Below are positions 35,128-42,632 of a DNA stretch of 54,664 nt, one piece after another (the stretch's first letter is position 1; the number at the start of each line of letters is the position of its first letter). The notes below the pieces were generated by a model. That model was not told where the DNA came from and did not search any database. It was given only the letters and a program-made list of their open reading frames with translations. A program made the translations under genes and the position numbers. This stretch comes from Clostridia bacterium. GTDB taxonomy: Bacteria; Bacillota; Clostridia; Oscillospirales; CAG-272. Where the stretch lies: assembly GCA_017547655.1 (NCBI GenBank), contig JAFYPF010000036.1:1-54664 (forward strand), in the 5' to 3' direction.

Positions 35128-35667
35128 TTATGCAAAAATTGAGTTTTTTATCTTGTCGGCTGTTTGTTTGTCTGTCAATACTTCTATTATAGCAAGGGAA
35201 AAATCAACGGATTTACCCATCGCTTTTGCGGTTATTATATTTCCGTCGCATACGCAACCGGATTCAGCTATTTCGGCACCCGTGAGGTATTGCTCAAATC
35301 CGGGATAGCAAACAGCTTTTTTCCCAACGAGAAGTCCTTTTTCGCCGAGTATTCTCGGAGCGGCGCATATAGCGCATATAAGCTTTGAGTTTCTTGCTGC
35401 AGCGTCGATAAAAGCTTGTACCTTTTCGTTTAGTCTTAAATTGTCAGCGCCCGGAAGACCGCCGGGAAGAATAACCGCATCAATGTTTTCAATGTTTACT
35501 TCGCTTATAGTCTTGTCGGCAAATACTTCAATGTTGTGTGCGCCGATAACCTTGCGTGTTTCATTAACAGATACGGACGTAACTTCGATTTTTGCACGGC
35601 GAAGCATATCGATAGGCGTTAATGCTTCAATTTCTTCAAACCCGTTTGCAAGAAATAAATATACCAT
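35128..35667 (-). CDS. DJ-1/PfpI family protein
   Basis: A 179-residue single-domain protein of the DJ-1/ThiJ/YajL group. The nucleophile-elbow cysteine is in LICAICAAPRIL at residues ~95-106, and the partner glutamate is in ANGFEEIEALTP. Members act as deglycases or chaperones, or in redox protection; the exact reaction is disputed. It is located between tmk and the MTHFS gene in the same operon. Confidence 0.9.
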   Translation of the reverse strand: MVYLFLANGFEEIEALTPIDMLRRAKIEVTSVSVNETRKVIGAHNIEVFADKTISEVNIENIDAVILPGGLPGADNLRLNEKVQAFIDAAARNSKLICAICAAPRILGEKGLLVGKKAVCYPGFEQYLTGAEIAESGCVCDGNIITAKAMGKSVDFSLAIIEVLTDKQTADKIKNSIFA

Positions 35668-35683
35668 AGCTCTTTCCTCTTTT

Positions 35684-36346
35684 TTATAAATTCAATGCAT
35701 TTATAATGTCGTCAAATATTTCGGGAATAGTCCTCAAATTTCCGTCGTCATCGCAACAGTGAACCATATCCCAGCCTAATTTTTCACTTGAATAAAGCGC
35801 CGCTTCATAGCTGTTAATAAGATGGTTGTTGTCAGACTCGTGTATATCCTTAACTCTGCCCGTCTGTTCCGAACGGCTGTTTATGAGAGACATCGACACA
35901 TGAGGCTTCATTTCAAGATAGATAACTCTGTCGGGGGCGGGAAGTCCAACCTTTTTAAACTCGAAATCCCATAACCACTCGAGAAAGTCATTCCATTTAT
36001 CTTTAGGCAGCTTCGAAAGCTGATGTACGGCGTTTGCCGAGGTGTATCTGTTCGCTATTATATAGGTTTCCTCGTCATAGTAATCCTTTGACCAATCGGT
36101 ACGGAAGCTGTAGTATCTGTCCATTGTAAAAAATACCGATGCTGCGTATGCGTTTGTGTCTTCGGGATTTTTGCCGAGCTCGCCCTTAAGATACATATCA
36201 ACAAAAGCAGAGCCCTTTCCGTCGTATGTGGGGAATGATATCATTCTGACCTTTTTGCCCTTGGCTTCAAGATATTTCAAAAGCTGTTTGCTTTGGGTTT
36301 CTTTTCCCGAGCCGTCAAGCCCGTCTATAGCTATAAGCATTGCCAT
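35684..36346 (-). CDS. tmk: Thymidylate kinase, divergent type
   Basis: A 220-residue P-loop kinase, probably converting dTMP to dTDP. The P-loop is AIDGLDGSGKETQSKQLL at residues ~5-22, followed by the DMYLKGELG and IIANRYTSANAVHQ segments that match the DRY/substrate region. The lid region is unusual, with SRSEQTGRVKDIHESDNNHL. Spacing to AGGAG favours the start MAMLIAIDG at 36346. A general deoxynucleoside-monophosphate kinase is the main alternative. Confidence 0.85.
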   Translation of the reverse strand: MAMLIAIDGLDGSGKETQSKQLLKYLEAKGKKVRMISFPTYDGKGSAFVDMYLKGELGKNPEDTNAYAASVFFTMDRYYSFRTDWSKDYYDEETYIIANRYTSANAVHQLSKLPKDKWNDFLEWLWDFEFKKVGLPAPDRVIYLEMKPHVSMSLINSRSEQTGRVKDIHESDNNHLINSYEAALYSSEKLGWDMVHCCDDDGNLRTIPEIFDDIINALNL

Positions 36347-36396
36347 ATATATTCTCCTCTGTATTCTTTGAAATAACGTTGTTATAAGAACGAGGG

Positions 36397-38994
36397 TTAC
36401 GCTTCTTGCTTAAACGCCATTTCCATAAATTCTTGTCGGCTTATAAGAACGGTACGGGGTTTTTGACCTTCGGGGGCGCTGACTATACCCTTTTGTTCCA
36501 TTTTGTCGATAAGCTTTGCGGCTCTTCCGTAACCTACTGATAATCTTCTTTGGAGAAGAGAGGTGGATATTTTGCCCGATTCGATTGCGAGTTCTACGGC
36601 AGCTCTGAACAAAGGATCGCCGTCGTCGGCTCCGTCTTCGTCTCCGACGCCGTTCTTTCCGTCGCCGCATCTTGCCGCCTCTTTTTCAATACTTTCAATA
36701 ACGCTTGCATCATAAGAGCTTACGCCGCTGTTCGTTTTTATAAAGTCAATAATCTTTTCAATCTCCGATTCACTTACAAATGCGCCCTGAACACGCGCGG
36801 GCTTCGAGAAGCCTACGGGTGCGTAAAGCATATCGCCTCGGCCGATAAGCTTTTCTGCTCCCGCGACGTCAATAATCGTACGTGAGTCAACCTGTGATGC
36901 CATTGTAAACGCAATACGAGAGGGAACGTTAGCCTTAATAAGACCTGTAACAACGTCAACCGACGGTCTTTGCGTACCGATAACAAGGTGCATACCTGCG
37001 GCTCTTGCTTTCTGCGCAAGGCGGCAAATCGATTCCTCAACGTCTTTGGGCGACGTCATCATAAGGTCAGCCAACTCGTCTATAACTATTACTATCTGCG
37101 GTAAAAATTCTTTGTCGGGATCGTCTACAGTTATTCTGTTGTAGCTTGCAACGTCTCTTACTCCCACTTCTTCAATAAGCTCAAAACGTCTGTCCATTTC
37201 CGTAACTGCCCAATGTAGTGAGCCTGCCGCTTTCTTGGGATCCGTTACAACGGGAACAAGCAAGTGGGGAAGACCGTTGTATATACTGAGCTCGACCTTC
37301 TTCGGGTCAATAAGGATAAGCTTTACTTCGTCGGGGGTAGCCTTGTAAAGAAGGCTGACTATCATAGAGTTAATACATACCGACTTACCCATACCCGTAG
37401 CACCCGCAATAAGCAGGTGGGGCATTTTTGCTATATCGAGATAAATGGGAGAACCCGCAACGTCCATACCGAGACCAACGGTAACTCGGCTCTTGGCTGT
37501 TCTGAATTGCTGATTGTCAAGGAGCTCTTTGAGATATACTATAGAAACGTTTTTGTTCGGTACCTCTACACCTATAGCCGATTTGCCGGGAACGGGCGCA
37601 ATTCTTATACCCGTTGTCGCAAGGCTGAGGGATATATCGTCAACAAGGTTTTCGATAGCGCGTACTCTTACGCCTTCCTCGGGCGCAAGCTCGTATCTCG
37701 TTATGGAAGGACCTCGGGAAACATCGATTATTCTTGTCTTTACCTTAAAGCTGCGCAACGTTTCAACAAGCTTTATTGCTGTCGAACGCATTTCCTCGCT
37801 TACGTCCTCGTTTTTTACGTTTGTTTCAAGGTTGAGAAGCGCATAGGGCGGGAAGATATATTCCTTTACGGGCGGAATCTCTTTCGGTTCTTCGATAGGC
37901 TCTTCTTTAAGCTGCTTGCGCTCAACCATAAGCTCAAGCTCTTTTGCATCGGGAACACTTCCGTCGTCGGAGGCGCTGTCAACGTCTTCGTTATCTTCGC
38001 TGAAAATATCGTTGAGGTTGATTTTTTTGTTTTCTTCCGTTGCTGCTTGATTGTTTTCAAGAGCCGCTTTCTTGGGCTTTCTAAAGGGGAATATAAACTC
38101 TTTTTTCGTTGAGTTAACGTCTTCTGCTAATTCGTCGAGAGGAACGTCGGGGTTAAAAGGCTCATCGGAGTTTTCTTCCGCTTCAAGATTCTTTTTGCGT
38201 TCCTTTTCTTTCAGCGCATCGTCATACGCCGTCATATCAACGGGCGCTGCCGTCGTTTCCGGCTCGAGTGCAGATTCGTCTATTGTAAGCTTCTTTTTAT
38301 CCTTGGGAGAGTGCCATACCTTTTCCGTGTCTTCTTCAAAGCGGTCTCTGCCTTCGCAAATTTTACCCCTTATAGCTGCGAATGCAGAAGCCGGTGTAAG
38401 ACCGAATATAAACGTTGCAAATACGAGAAGAAGCGGAATAAATATGCATAGAGTTAACGGCTTGTCTATACCCATTACGAATAATGAGGATATAAAACCG
38501 CCGATAACGCCGCCGCCTTTCCAGGAGTTACCGTCTGTCCAAAGCGTGGCGGGATTTATTGTAGAAGCTGGTGTAAATATCGTGTGTAATGCTACCGAGA
38601 ATGAAACTAAAACAAAAAGAGAAGACAAAACCTTGAAAAAGACGGTATCTGTCTCAATATCCTTTTTCCAAAGGAATGCTTGTATTATTATGAGCACGGG
38701 AACGGAAAATGCTCCTATTCCAAACAGACCGCAAAGAACCGGCTTTACTATTTTCATACCGATAAAGCCCGAGTGTGCGGTGAATATAAGGCAAAAGCAA
38801 ATCGCAAAGCCGAGTAAACCCCATACGTAAGGCAGTATCTGATTGATAATGCTGTTGGGGTTATTTTCTTTTCTCTGTTTTTTTGTCGGTGGGCTTGCCA
38901 ATTGAGCCTTTGTATTTTTTTTGGGCGCCGCCTTTTTATTCTGTTGGGGGGCGGGGGATTTCGTATTTGTTTTTTTGTACTTATAAGTAGCCAT
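36397..38994 (-). CDS. ftsK: DNA translocase FtsK/SpoIIIE
   Basis: An 865-residue DNA pump that clears chromosomal DNA from the division septum and, in spore formers, moves DNA into the forespore. The N-terminus has about four transmembrane helices between residues ~50 and 205, followed by an acidic linker to ~400. The motor contains the Walker A GATGMGKSV near residue 531, Walker B IVIVIDELADL, and the FtsK signature VIGTQRPSVDVVTGLIKANV. The last ~65 residues are the winged-helix gamma domain (LLQRRLSVGYGRAAKLIDKM) that reads polar DNA motifs. Confidence 0.97.
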   Translation of the reverse strand: MATYKYKKTNTKSPAPQQNKKAAPKKNTKAQLASPPTKKQRKENNPNSIINQILPYVWGLLGFAICFCLIFTAHSGFIGMKIVKPVLCGLFGIGAFSVPVLIIIQAFLWKKDIETDTVFFKVLSSLFVLVSFSVALHTIFTPASTINPATLWTDGNSWKGGGVIGGFISSLFVMGIDKPLTLCIFIPLLLVFATFIFGLTPASAFAAIRGKICEGRDRFEEDTEKVWHSPKDKKKLTIDESALEPETTAAPVDMTAYDDALKEKERKKNLEAEENSDEPFNPDVPLDELAEDVNSTKKEFIFPFRKPKKAALENNQAATEENKKINLNDIFSEDNEDVDSASDDGSVPDAKELELMVERKQLKEEPIEEPKEIPPVKEYIFPPYALLNLETNVKNEDVSEEMRSTAIKLVETLRSFKVKTRIIDVSRGPSITRYELAPEEGVRVRAIENLVDDISLSLATTGIRIAPVPGKSAIGVEVPNKNVSIVYLKELLDNQQFRTAKSRVTVGLGMDVAGSPIYLDIAKMPHLLIAGATGMGKSVCINSMIVSLLYKATPDEVKLILIDPKKVELSIYNGLPHLLVPVVTDPKKAAGSLHWAVTEMDRRFELIEEVGVRDVASYNRITVDDPDKEFLPQIVIVIDELADLMMTSPKDVEESICRLAQKARAAGMHLVIGTQRPSVDVVTGLIKANVPSRIAFTMASQVDSRTIIDVAGAEKLIGRGDMLYAPVGFSKPARVQGAFVSESEIEKIIDFIKTNSGVSSYDASVIESIEKEAARCGDGKNGVGDEDGADDGDPLFRAAVELAIESGKISTSLLQRRLSVGYGRAAKLIDKMEQKGIVSAPEGQKPRTVLISRQEFMEMAFKQEA

Positions 38995-39024
38995 TTTTTC
39001 CTCTTTTTTCGCAGTACGTATTTT

Positions 39025-39852
39025 TTAACCGAAAATTATTGCAAGGATACCGACACCCCAGCAATAGTATGAGAACATTCTGAAGTTTGATTTTTTTGAT
39101 ATGTAAATAAGAAGCTTCATCGCGAGTACTCCCACAACGGCAGCGGCAACTGTTCCCGCAACGTAGGGGACTATGTCCGTTTTGGCAATAGGATTTTCCG
39201 CAATGTCTGTCAAAGAAAGTATGTTTGCTCCGAGTATTGCGGGGATAGACATAATGAACGAAAACTTAACAGCAAGCTCACGCTTAAAGCCCATAAACAA
39301 GCCACCCGTTATCGTTGAGCCCGAACGGGAGAGTCCGGGGACGAGCGCGCACATCTGGCAAAGACCTATAAACAGCGCGTGAAGCGGCTTTGTGTTGTCG
39401 AGGGTTATCGTACCCTTTTCGAGCTTGTCGGATATAAAGAGAACCAAGCCGTTGAAAAGAAGTATGCCGCCGATTATCTTTGTGTAGTTCCCGATGGCTT
39501 CAACGTAGTCCTTGAACAATACGCCGACAAACAGGGGGAGAGTTGCTATTATAACGAATATAACAAATTTTTCGGTTTCGGTATATTCAGATAACTTGAA
39601 CTTGCCCTTGAATACCTTCCCGAGCATTGTGAATACGGCGGGAACCAAAGCGAATATATCTTTGTAATATACAATGAAAACGGCAACAAGCGTGCCGAAG
39701 TGAAGAAGTATATCAAATGTGAAATATGAGGCTTCAAGGTTTTCCATTCCGAACATGTTTTGAGCTATTGCCAAATGCGCAGAGCTCGATATGGGAAGAA
39801 ACTCTGCTATTCCTTGAATTATGCCGTATAAAATTGCCAAAAATATATTCAT
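39025..39852 (-). CDS. uppP: Undecaprenyl-diphosphatase
   Basis: A 275-residue BacA-type membrane enzyme that dephosphorylates undecaprenyl pyrophosphate so that the lipid carrier can be reused for cell-wall synthesis; it also gives bacitracin tolerance. The two catalytic motifs are GIAEFLPISSSAHL near the N-terminus and VPGLSRSGSTITGG in the middle. The ATG at 39852 (MNIFLAILYGIIQG) matches the family; the upstream in-frame extension lies in the promoter. First gene of a large minus-strand operon. Confidence 0.96.
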   Translation of the reverse strand: MNIFLAILYGIIQGIAEFLPISSSAHLAIAQNMFGMENLEASYFTFDILLHFGTLVAVFIVYYKDIFALVPAVFTMLGKVFKGKFKLSEYTETEKFVIFVIIATLPLFVGVLFKDYVEAIGNYTKIIGGILLFNGLVLFISDKLEKGTITLDNTKPLHALFIGLCQMCALVPGLSRSGSTITGGLFMGFKRELAVKFSFIMSIPAILGANILSLTDIAENPIAKTDIVPYVAGTVAAAVVGVLAMKLLIYISKKSNFRMFSYYCWGVGILAIIFG

Positions 39853-39885
39853 AGCGTTACCCCTAAATGAAGTTATATATAATAT

Positions 39886-39914
39886 ATAATACCATAAATA
39901 CAAAAAAATTACAA
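39886..39914 (-). promoter_or_regulatory. Promoter of the uppP-ftsK operon
   Basis: On the minus strand, TTGTAA (39914-39909) and TATTAT (39891-39886) with 17 bp spacing, 34 bases before the uppP ATG. Confidence 0.65.
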
Positions 39915-39949
39915 TAGAATTTGCGATAAAAAAGGAGAATTAAGAAATT

Positions 39950-40309
39950 GTGAACGTTATATCAATAATTTTAGCCGGAGCGGGCGCGGGATTTATAAAC
40001 GGACTGCTCGGAACGGGCGGAGGGATAGTGCTCATTTTTATGTTGAGTTATATGTTAAAGGGTGAGAAAAATAAGGATATATACGCCTTTACGCTTTGTG
40101 TAACCTTGGCGCTTTCGATAGTATCACTGCTCGTGTATTCAAGAAACGGAGCTGTTAATATATCAGAGGGAGTGCGATATGGAACGGCGGCAATTCCCGG
40201 AGGAATTTTGGGCGCATTTTTGCTTGACAGACTTGACGGAAAGATAGTGAAAAAGATATTTGCCGTTTTGCTTATAGTGGCAGGAGTGAATATGTCGGGA
40301 TTGTTTTAA
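39950..40309 (+). CDS. TauE/SafE-family half-transporter, first half
   Basis: A 119-residue membrane protein corresponding to one half of a TauE/SafE (DUF81) anion exporter. The family start motif is in IILAGAGAGFINGLLGTGGG, and about four hydrophobic helices are seen. Typical TauE proteins are ~250 residues with two such repeats, so this is a half-length version. It starts with GTG downstream of AAAGGAG. The second half follows after 12 bases, and the two most likely assemble as a heterodimer. The anion transported is unknown. Confidence 0.82.
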   Translation: MNVISIILAGAGAGFINGLLGTGGGIVLIFMLSYMLKGEKNKDIYAFTLCVTLALSIVSLLVYSRNGAVNISEGVRYGTAAIPGGILGAFLLDRLDGKIVKKIFAVLLIVAGVNMSGLF

Positions 40310-40321
40310 GGGGAAAGTAAT

Positions 40322-40687
40322 ATGTTTGATTTTGTGATTGGAGTTTTAATAGCGGCTTTGGCGGGAATGGGCGTTGGCGGAGGAGGACTGTTGGTTTTGT
40401 ATCTTGTGTTTATAAAGGATATGCCGCAGCTTGAGGCGCAGGGGATAAATTTGGTGTTTTTTGTATTTGCGGCTTTGTCTTCGCTTTTGTATCACATAAG
40501 GAGGAGGGAGATAAGGTGGAAGCTTGTGGGAATGGTTATAGGTGTAGGCGTTGTGGGGGCATATTTCGGAGCGAGGGCAGCGGCGGCGTTTGAGCCGCAG
40601 ATGTTGAGAAGACTTTTTGGGGGGCTTATGATGCTTTCGGGAGGAATTGTGCTTTTTGGCGGAAAGATAAAGGGGATAAAAAAATAA
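40322..40687 (+). CDS. TauE/SafE-family half-transporter, second half
   Basis: A 121-residue membrane protein, the second half of the split pair. It has its own copy of the repeat motif (IAALAGMGVGGGGLLVLYLV) and four hydrophobic segments ending MMLSGGIVLFGG. It has a separate start codon and ribosome binding site (AAGGGGAAAG), so the split is a stable gene arrangement rather than a simple frameshift. Its stop is just upstream of the rplJ promoter. Confidence 0.82.
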   Translation: MFDFVIGVLIAALAGMGVGGGGLLVLYLVFIKDMPQLEAQGINLVFFVFAALSSLLYHIRRREIRWKLVGMVIGVGVVGAYFGARAAAAFEPQMLRRLFGGLMMLSGGIVLFGGKIKGIKK

Positions 40688-40704
40688 ATTTTTTTGAAAA
40701 AGGG

Positions 40705-40733
40705 TTGACATATCGAAAATAATGTGGTAGTAT
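40705..40733 (+). promoter_or_regulatory. rplJL promoter
   Basis: TTGACA (40705-40710) and TAGTAT (40728-40733) with 17 bp between them. Confidence 0.8.
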
Positions 40734-40739
40734 ATTCGG

Positions 40740-40884
40740 GTAGTCTAAAGACAGCAGGTATCACAGTAAATCCTGCCGAGGATGAAAACAATCGAATTTA
40801 TGTGAATATGAATTGGTTTGCTTTCTGTCGGTGTGTTTTGTGAACGCTGCAAGAAAGCATTTTTTGATTCAGGAGGTGAAAACC
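40740..40884 (+). promoter_or_regulatory. L10 leader with attenuator
   Basis: The leader contains AGTCTAAAGACAGCAGGT followed by AAATCCTGCCGAGGA, the conserved core of the Firmicutes L10 leader, which binds the L10(L12)4 complex. Near the end, TGCTTTCT (40819-40826) pairs with AGAAAGCA (40852-40859), followed by six T (40860-40865), an intrinsic terminator. Binding of excess L10-L12 probably favours termination before rplJ. Confidence 0.8.
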
Positions 40885-41418
40885 ATGCCGAGCGCAAAAA
40901 TATTGGAACAGAAGAAAGCAGTTGTTGCTGAACTTACAGAAAAGTTGAAAGGTGCGACTGCAGGTGTAGTAGTAAACTATTCCGGTATCACAGTTGAGAA
41001 CGATACAAAGCTTCGTGCAGAACTCCGTAAAGCCAATGTTGAATATAAAGTATACAAGAACACTTTGACAGCAAGAGCGTGCGAAGAAGCAGGACTTGCA
41101 GGTCTTAAGGATCAGTTCGAAGGTATGACAGCTATCGCAATCAGCTCTGAAGATCCCATTGCTCCCGCAAAGATTCTCAAGGAATATGCAGACAAGCTCG
41201 AAACATTTGAGATTAAAGCAGGCTTCCTTGACGGTGAAGTAATGGACAAAGACCAGGTACTTGCCCTTGCAGATATTCCTTCAAAGGAAATTCTCATCGG
41301 ACGTATTATTGGCAGCCTTATGTCTCCTCTTTACGGCTTTGCATACGGATTGCAGGCAATTATCGACAAGAGCGGCGAAGGTGCGGCTGAACCCGCAGCA
41401 GAAACAACAGAAGCTTAA
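40885..41418 (+). CDS. rplJ: Ribosomal protein L10
   Basis: A 177-residue protein forming the base of the ribosomal stalk, onto which L7/L12 dimers assemble. Start MPSAKILEQKKAVVAELTEK follows AGGAGGTG; the reading frame extending upstream to 40813 lies in the leader and is rejected. Family segments include GVVVNYSGITVENDTKLR and LIGRIIGSLMSPLYGFAYGL. It also acts as feedback regulator through the leader. rplK-rplA do not precede it here. Confidence 0.97.
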   Translation: MPSAKILEQKKAVVAELTEKLKGATAGVVVNYSGITVENDTKLRAELRKANVEYKVYKNTLTARACEEAGLAGLKDQFEGMTAIAISSEDPIAPAKILKEYADKLETFEIKAGFLDGEVMDKDQVLALADIPSKEILIGRIIGSLMSPLYGFAYGLQAIIDKSGEGAAEPAAETTEA

Positions 41419-41478
41419 GCCAGAGCTTCAAACCAAAATTAAAAATAATTATAATATCTATATTGGAGGTAAAATAAA

Positions 41479-41847
41479 ATGGCAAACATTGAAAATATCA
41501 TAGAAGAATTAAAATCTCTTACAATTCTTGAACTCGCAGACCTCGTAAAGAAGGTTGAAGAAGAATTCGGCGTATCTGCAGCTCCCGTAGCAGTAGCAGG
41601 CGCAGCAGCTCCCGCTGCAGCAGCAGCTGAAGAAAAGACAGAATTCGACGTAGTACTTAAGGAAGCAGGCGCTAAGAAGCTTGACGTTATCAAGGCAGTT
41701 CGTGAAATCACAGGTCTTGGACTTAAGGACGCTAAGGATCTTGTTGAATCAGCTCCCAAGGTAGTTAAAGAAGCAGCTCCCAAGGATATGGCTGAAGGTA
41801 TCAAGAAGCAGCTTGAAGAAGCTGGCGCAGTTGTTGAACTTAAGTAA
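41479..41847 (+). CDS. rplL: Ribosomal protein L7/L12
   Basis: A 122-residue stalk protein that recruits and activates translation GTPases. It shows the N-terminal dimerisation helix pair ([20 protein letters not shown]), an alanine-rich hinge at residues ~36-52 and the C-terminal factor-binding domain ([30 protein letters not shown]). GGAGG precedes the ATG, and it is co-transcribed with rplJ. rpoB-rpoC do not follow. Confidence 0.98.
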   Translation: MANIENIIEELKSLTILELADLVKKVEEEFGVSAAPVAVAGAAAPAAAAAEEKTEFDVVLKEAGAKKLDVIKAVREITGLGLKDAKDLVESAPKVVKEAAPKDMAEGIKKQLEEAGAVVELK

Positions 41848-41887
41848 TATAAGTTTAGCATAAGAAAAGAAAATATTGACTTTGGTG

Positions 41888-41909
41888 AGTTCCGTAGGAA
41901 TACGGGACT
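41888..41909 (+). other. Hairpin upstream of tRNA-Ser
   Basis: AGTTCCGTA and TACGGGACT pair (one G-U) around a GGAA tetraloop. There is no T run directly after it. A TATAAT lies at 41918-41923, 12 bases before the tRNA, but no matching -35 is evident, so the tRNA may be partly read from the rplJL transcript. Confidence 0.5.
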
Positions 41910-41935
41910 TGCCGAAGTATAATATTAAATAATAA

Positions 41936-42027
41936 GCAGAGATGGCTGAGCTGGTCTAAGGCGCACGACTGGAAATCGTGTGAACGCTAATACCGTTCCG
42001 AGAGTTCGAATCTCTCTCTCTGCGCCA
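41936..42027 (+). tRNA. tRNA-Ser (GGA)
   Basis: The acceptor stem pairs GCAGAGA with TCTCTGC, followed by G and an encoded CCA. The anticodon arm is CACGA-CTGGAAA-TCGTG, giving anticodon GGA (reads UCC/UCU). The long variable arm (about 41981-42000) is typical of class II serine tRNAs, and GTTCGAAT forms the T loop. It is 92 bases with CCA. Confidence 0.95.
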
Positions 42028-42031
42028 AAAA

Positions 42032-42059
42032 ATCCACCCAAAAGGGTGGATATTTTTTT
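42032..42059 (+). terminator. Terminator of tRNA-Ser
   Basis: ATCCACCC and GGGTGGAT pair around AAAA, followed by ATTTTTTT. Confidence 0.9.
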
Positions 42060-42099
42060 GGCAAAAAGCAGAGAGATTCTAACAAATCTATAACAAACC

Positions 42100-42226
42100 C
42101 TTTACTTCGTCTCGGCTTCCTCGTCAGAGGAAGGCGTGATAAAGAACCTATAAACTTTATATCTTTGCATAGAGATAACGGGATTCCTCGATTCCGCACC
42201 TGACGGTGCTTCACTCGAAATGACCA
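42100..42226. repeat. Intergenic repeat segments after tRNA-Ser
   Basis: 42100-42122 is an exact inverse of 49217-49239 (core TTCGTCTCGGCTTCC). Next to it, CTTCCTCGTCAGAGGAAG is a hairpin. 42177-42226 (from GGGATTCCTCGATTCCGC to TCGAAATGAC) looks like another dispersed element with a central CACCTGACGGTG palindrome. No gene is supported here; reading frames on either strand are by-products of the tRNA and the tandem arrays. Confidence 0.6.
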
Positions 42227-42310
42227 TAAGTTTTTATTTGTACAGGTTTTATCATATTTCACTGCAAAGTACAGGTATATGTTGTTCTCATTAGTGCCCA
42301 AAATAAGCGT

Positions 42311-42367
42311 TGTGGAAAACTGTGTGGAAAAGTGTGTGGAAAAGTGTGTGGAAAAGTGTGTGGAAAA
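42311..42367. repeat. Five tandem near-DnaA boxes, 12-bp period
   Basis: TGTGGAAAA occurs at 42311, 42323, 42335, 42347 and 42359, exactly 12 bp apart, with C or G plus TG as spacer. The reverse, TTTTCCACA, differs at one position from the DnaA box TTATCCACA. The array lies in a region without genes. Confidence 0.75.
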
Positions 42368-42378
42368 CAGAAAAAATA

Positions 42379-42533
42379 TGGTTGCCAAGGGTGCCTTTAT
42401 ATACTATACTTACATAACATATACTATACTAACCTATACTAACCTATACTATACTATACTAATCTTATCTATACTAACCTATACTATACTACGCTGTCAA
42501 TGTGGCGCTAATATGGTTCCAAGTTGGCAACCA
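42379..42533. repeat. 10-bp inverted repeats around the pentamer array
   Basis: TGGTTGCCAA (42379-42388) and TTGGCAACCA (42524-42533) are perfect inverted copies enclosing the pentamer array. Confidence 0.6.
42400..42494. repeat. AT-rich pentamer array
   Basis: From 42400 to 42489 the sequence can be read as 18 consecutive five-base units, mainly TATAC and TAACC (TATACTATACTAACCTATAC and so on), with a degenerate nineteenth. It follows the near-DnaA boxes after about 30 bases that include a small GC-rich stretch. Confidence 0.75.
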
Positions 42534-42584
42534 ACTGACAACCATACATAGCTTTTATTTCGTTTGGTAAATTTGACAAAAGAC

Positions 42585-42612
42585 AAAGGCTTTCCTTTTT
42601 CGGAAAGCCTTT
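42585..42612. terminator. Hairpin downstream of the zinc-ribbon gene
   Basis: AAAGGCTTTCC (42585-42595) pairs with GGAAAGCCTTT (42602-42612). The minus-strand transcript of the adjacent gene would continue with GTCTTTTGTC, so it probably serves as its terminator. Confidence 0.65.
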
Positions 42613-42632
42613 AGCGTTTCGACGGTTGTGTA

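Noticed and set aside
42060..42083. Possible att site: GAGAGATTC resembling the 3' end of tRNA-Ser
   Set aside because: The match is short (about 10 bases) and inverted relative to the tRNA; a site-specific integration duplicate would be direct, and no integrase is present.
42311..42367. CRISPR array
   Set aside because: The units are only 12 bp with 3-bp spacers and no variable spacer sequences; no cas genes are present.
41987..42388. Minus-strand open frame overlapping tRNA-Ser with repeated FSTH residues
   Set aside because: It runs through the tRNA gene, its terminator, dispersed repeats and the 12-bp array; the repeated residues are a by-product of the 12-bp period (four codons).
42279..42551. 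Plus-strand open frame with CVEK repeats and a tyrosine-rich segment
   Set aside because: Its composition is dictated entirely by the tandem arrays, it has no ribosome binding site, and it resembles no protein.
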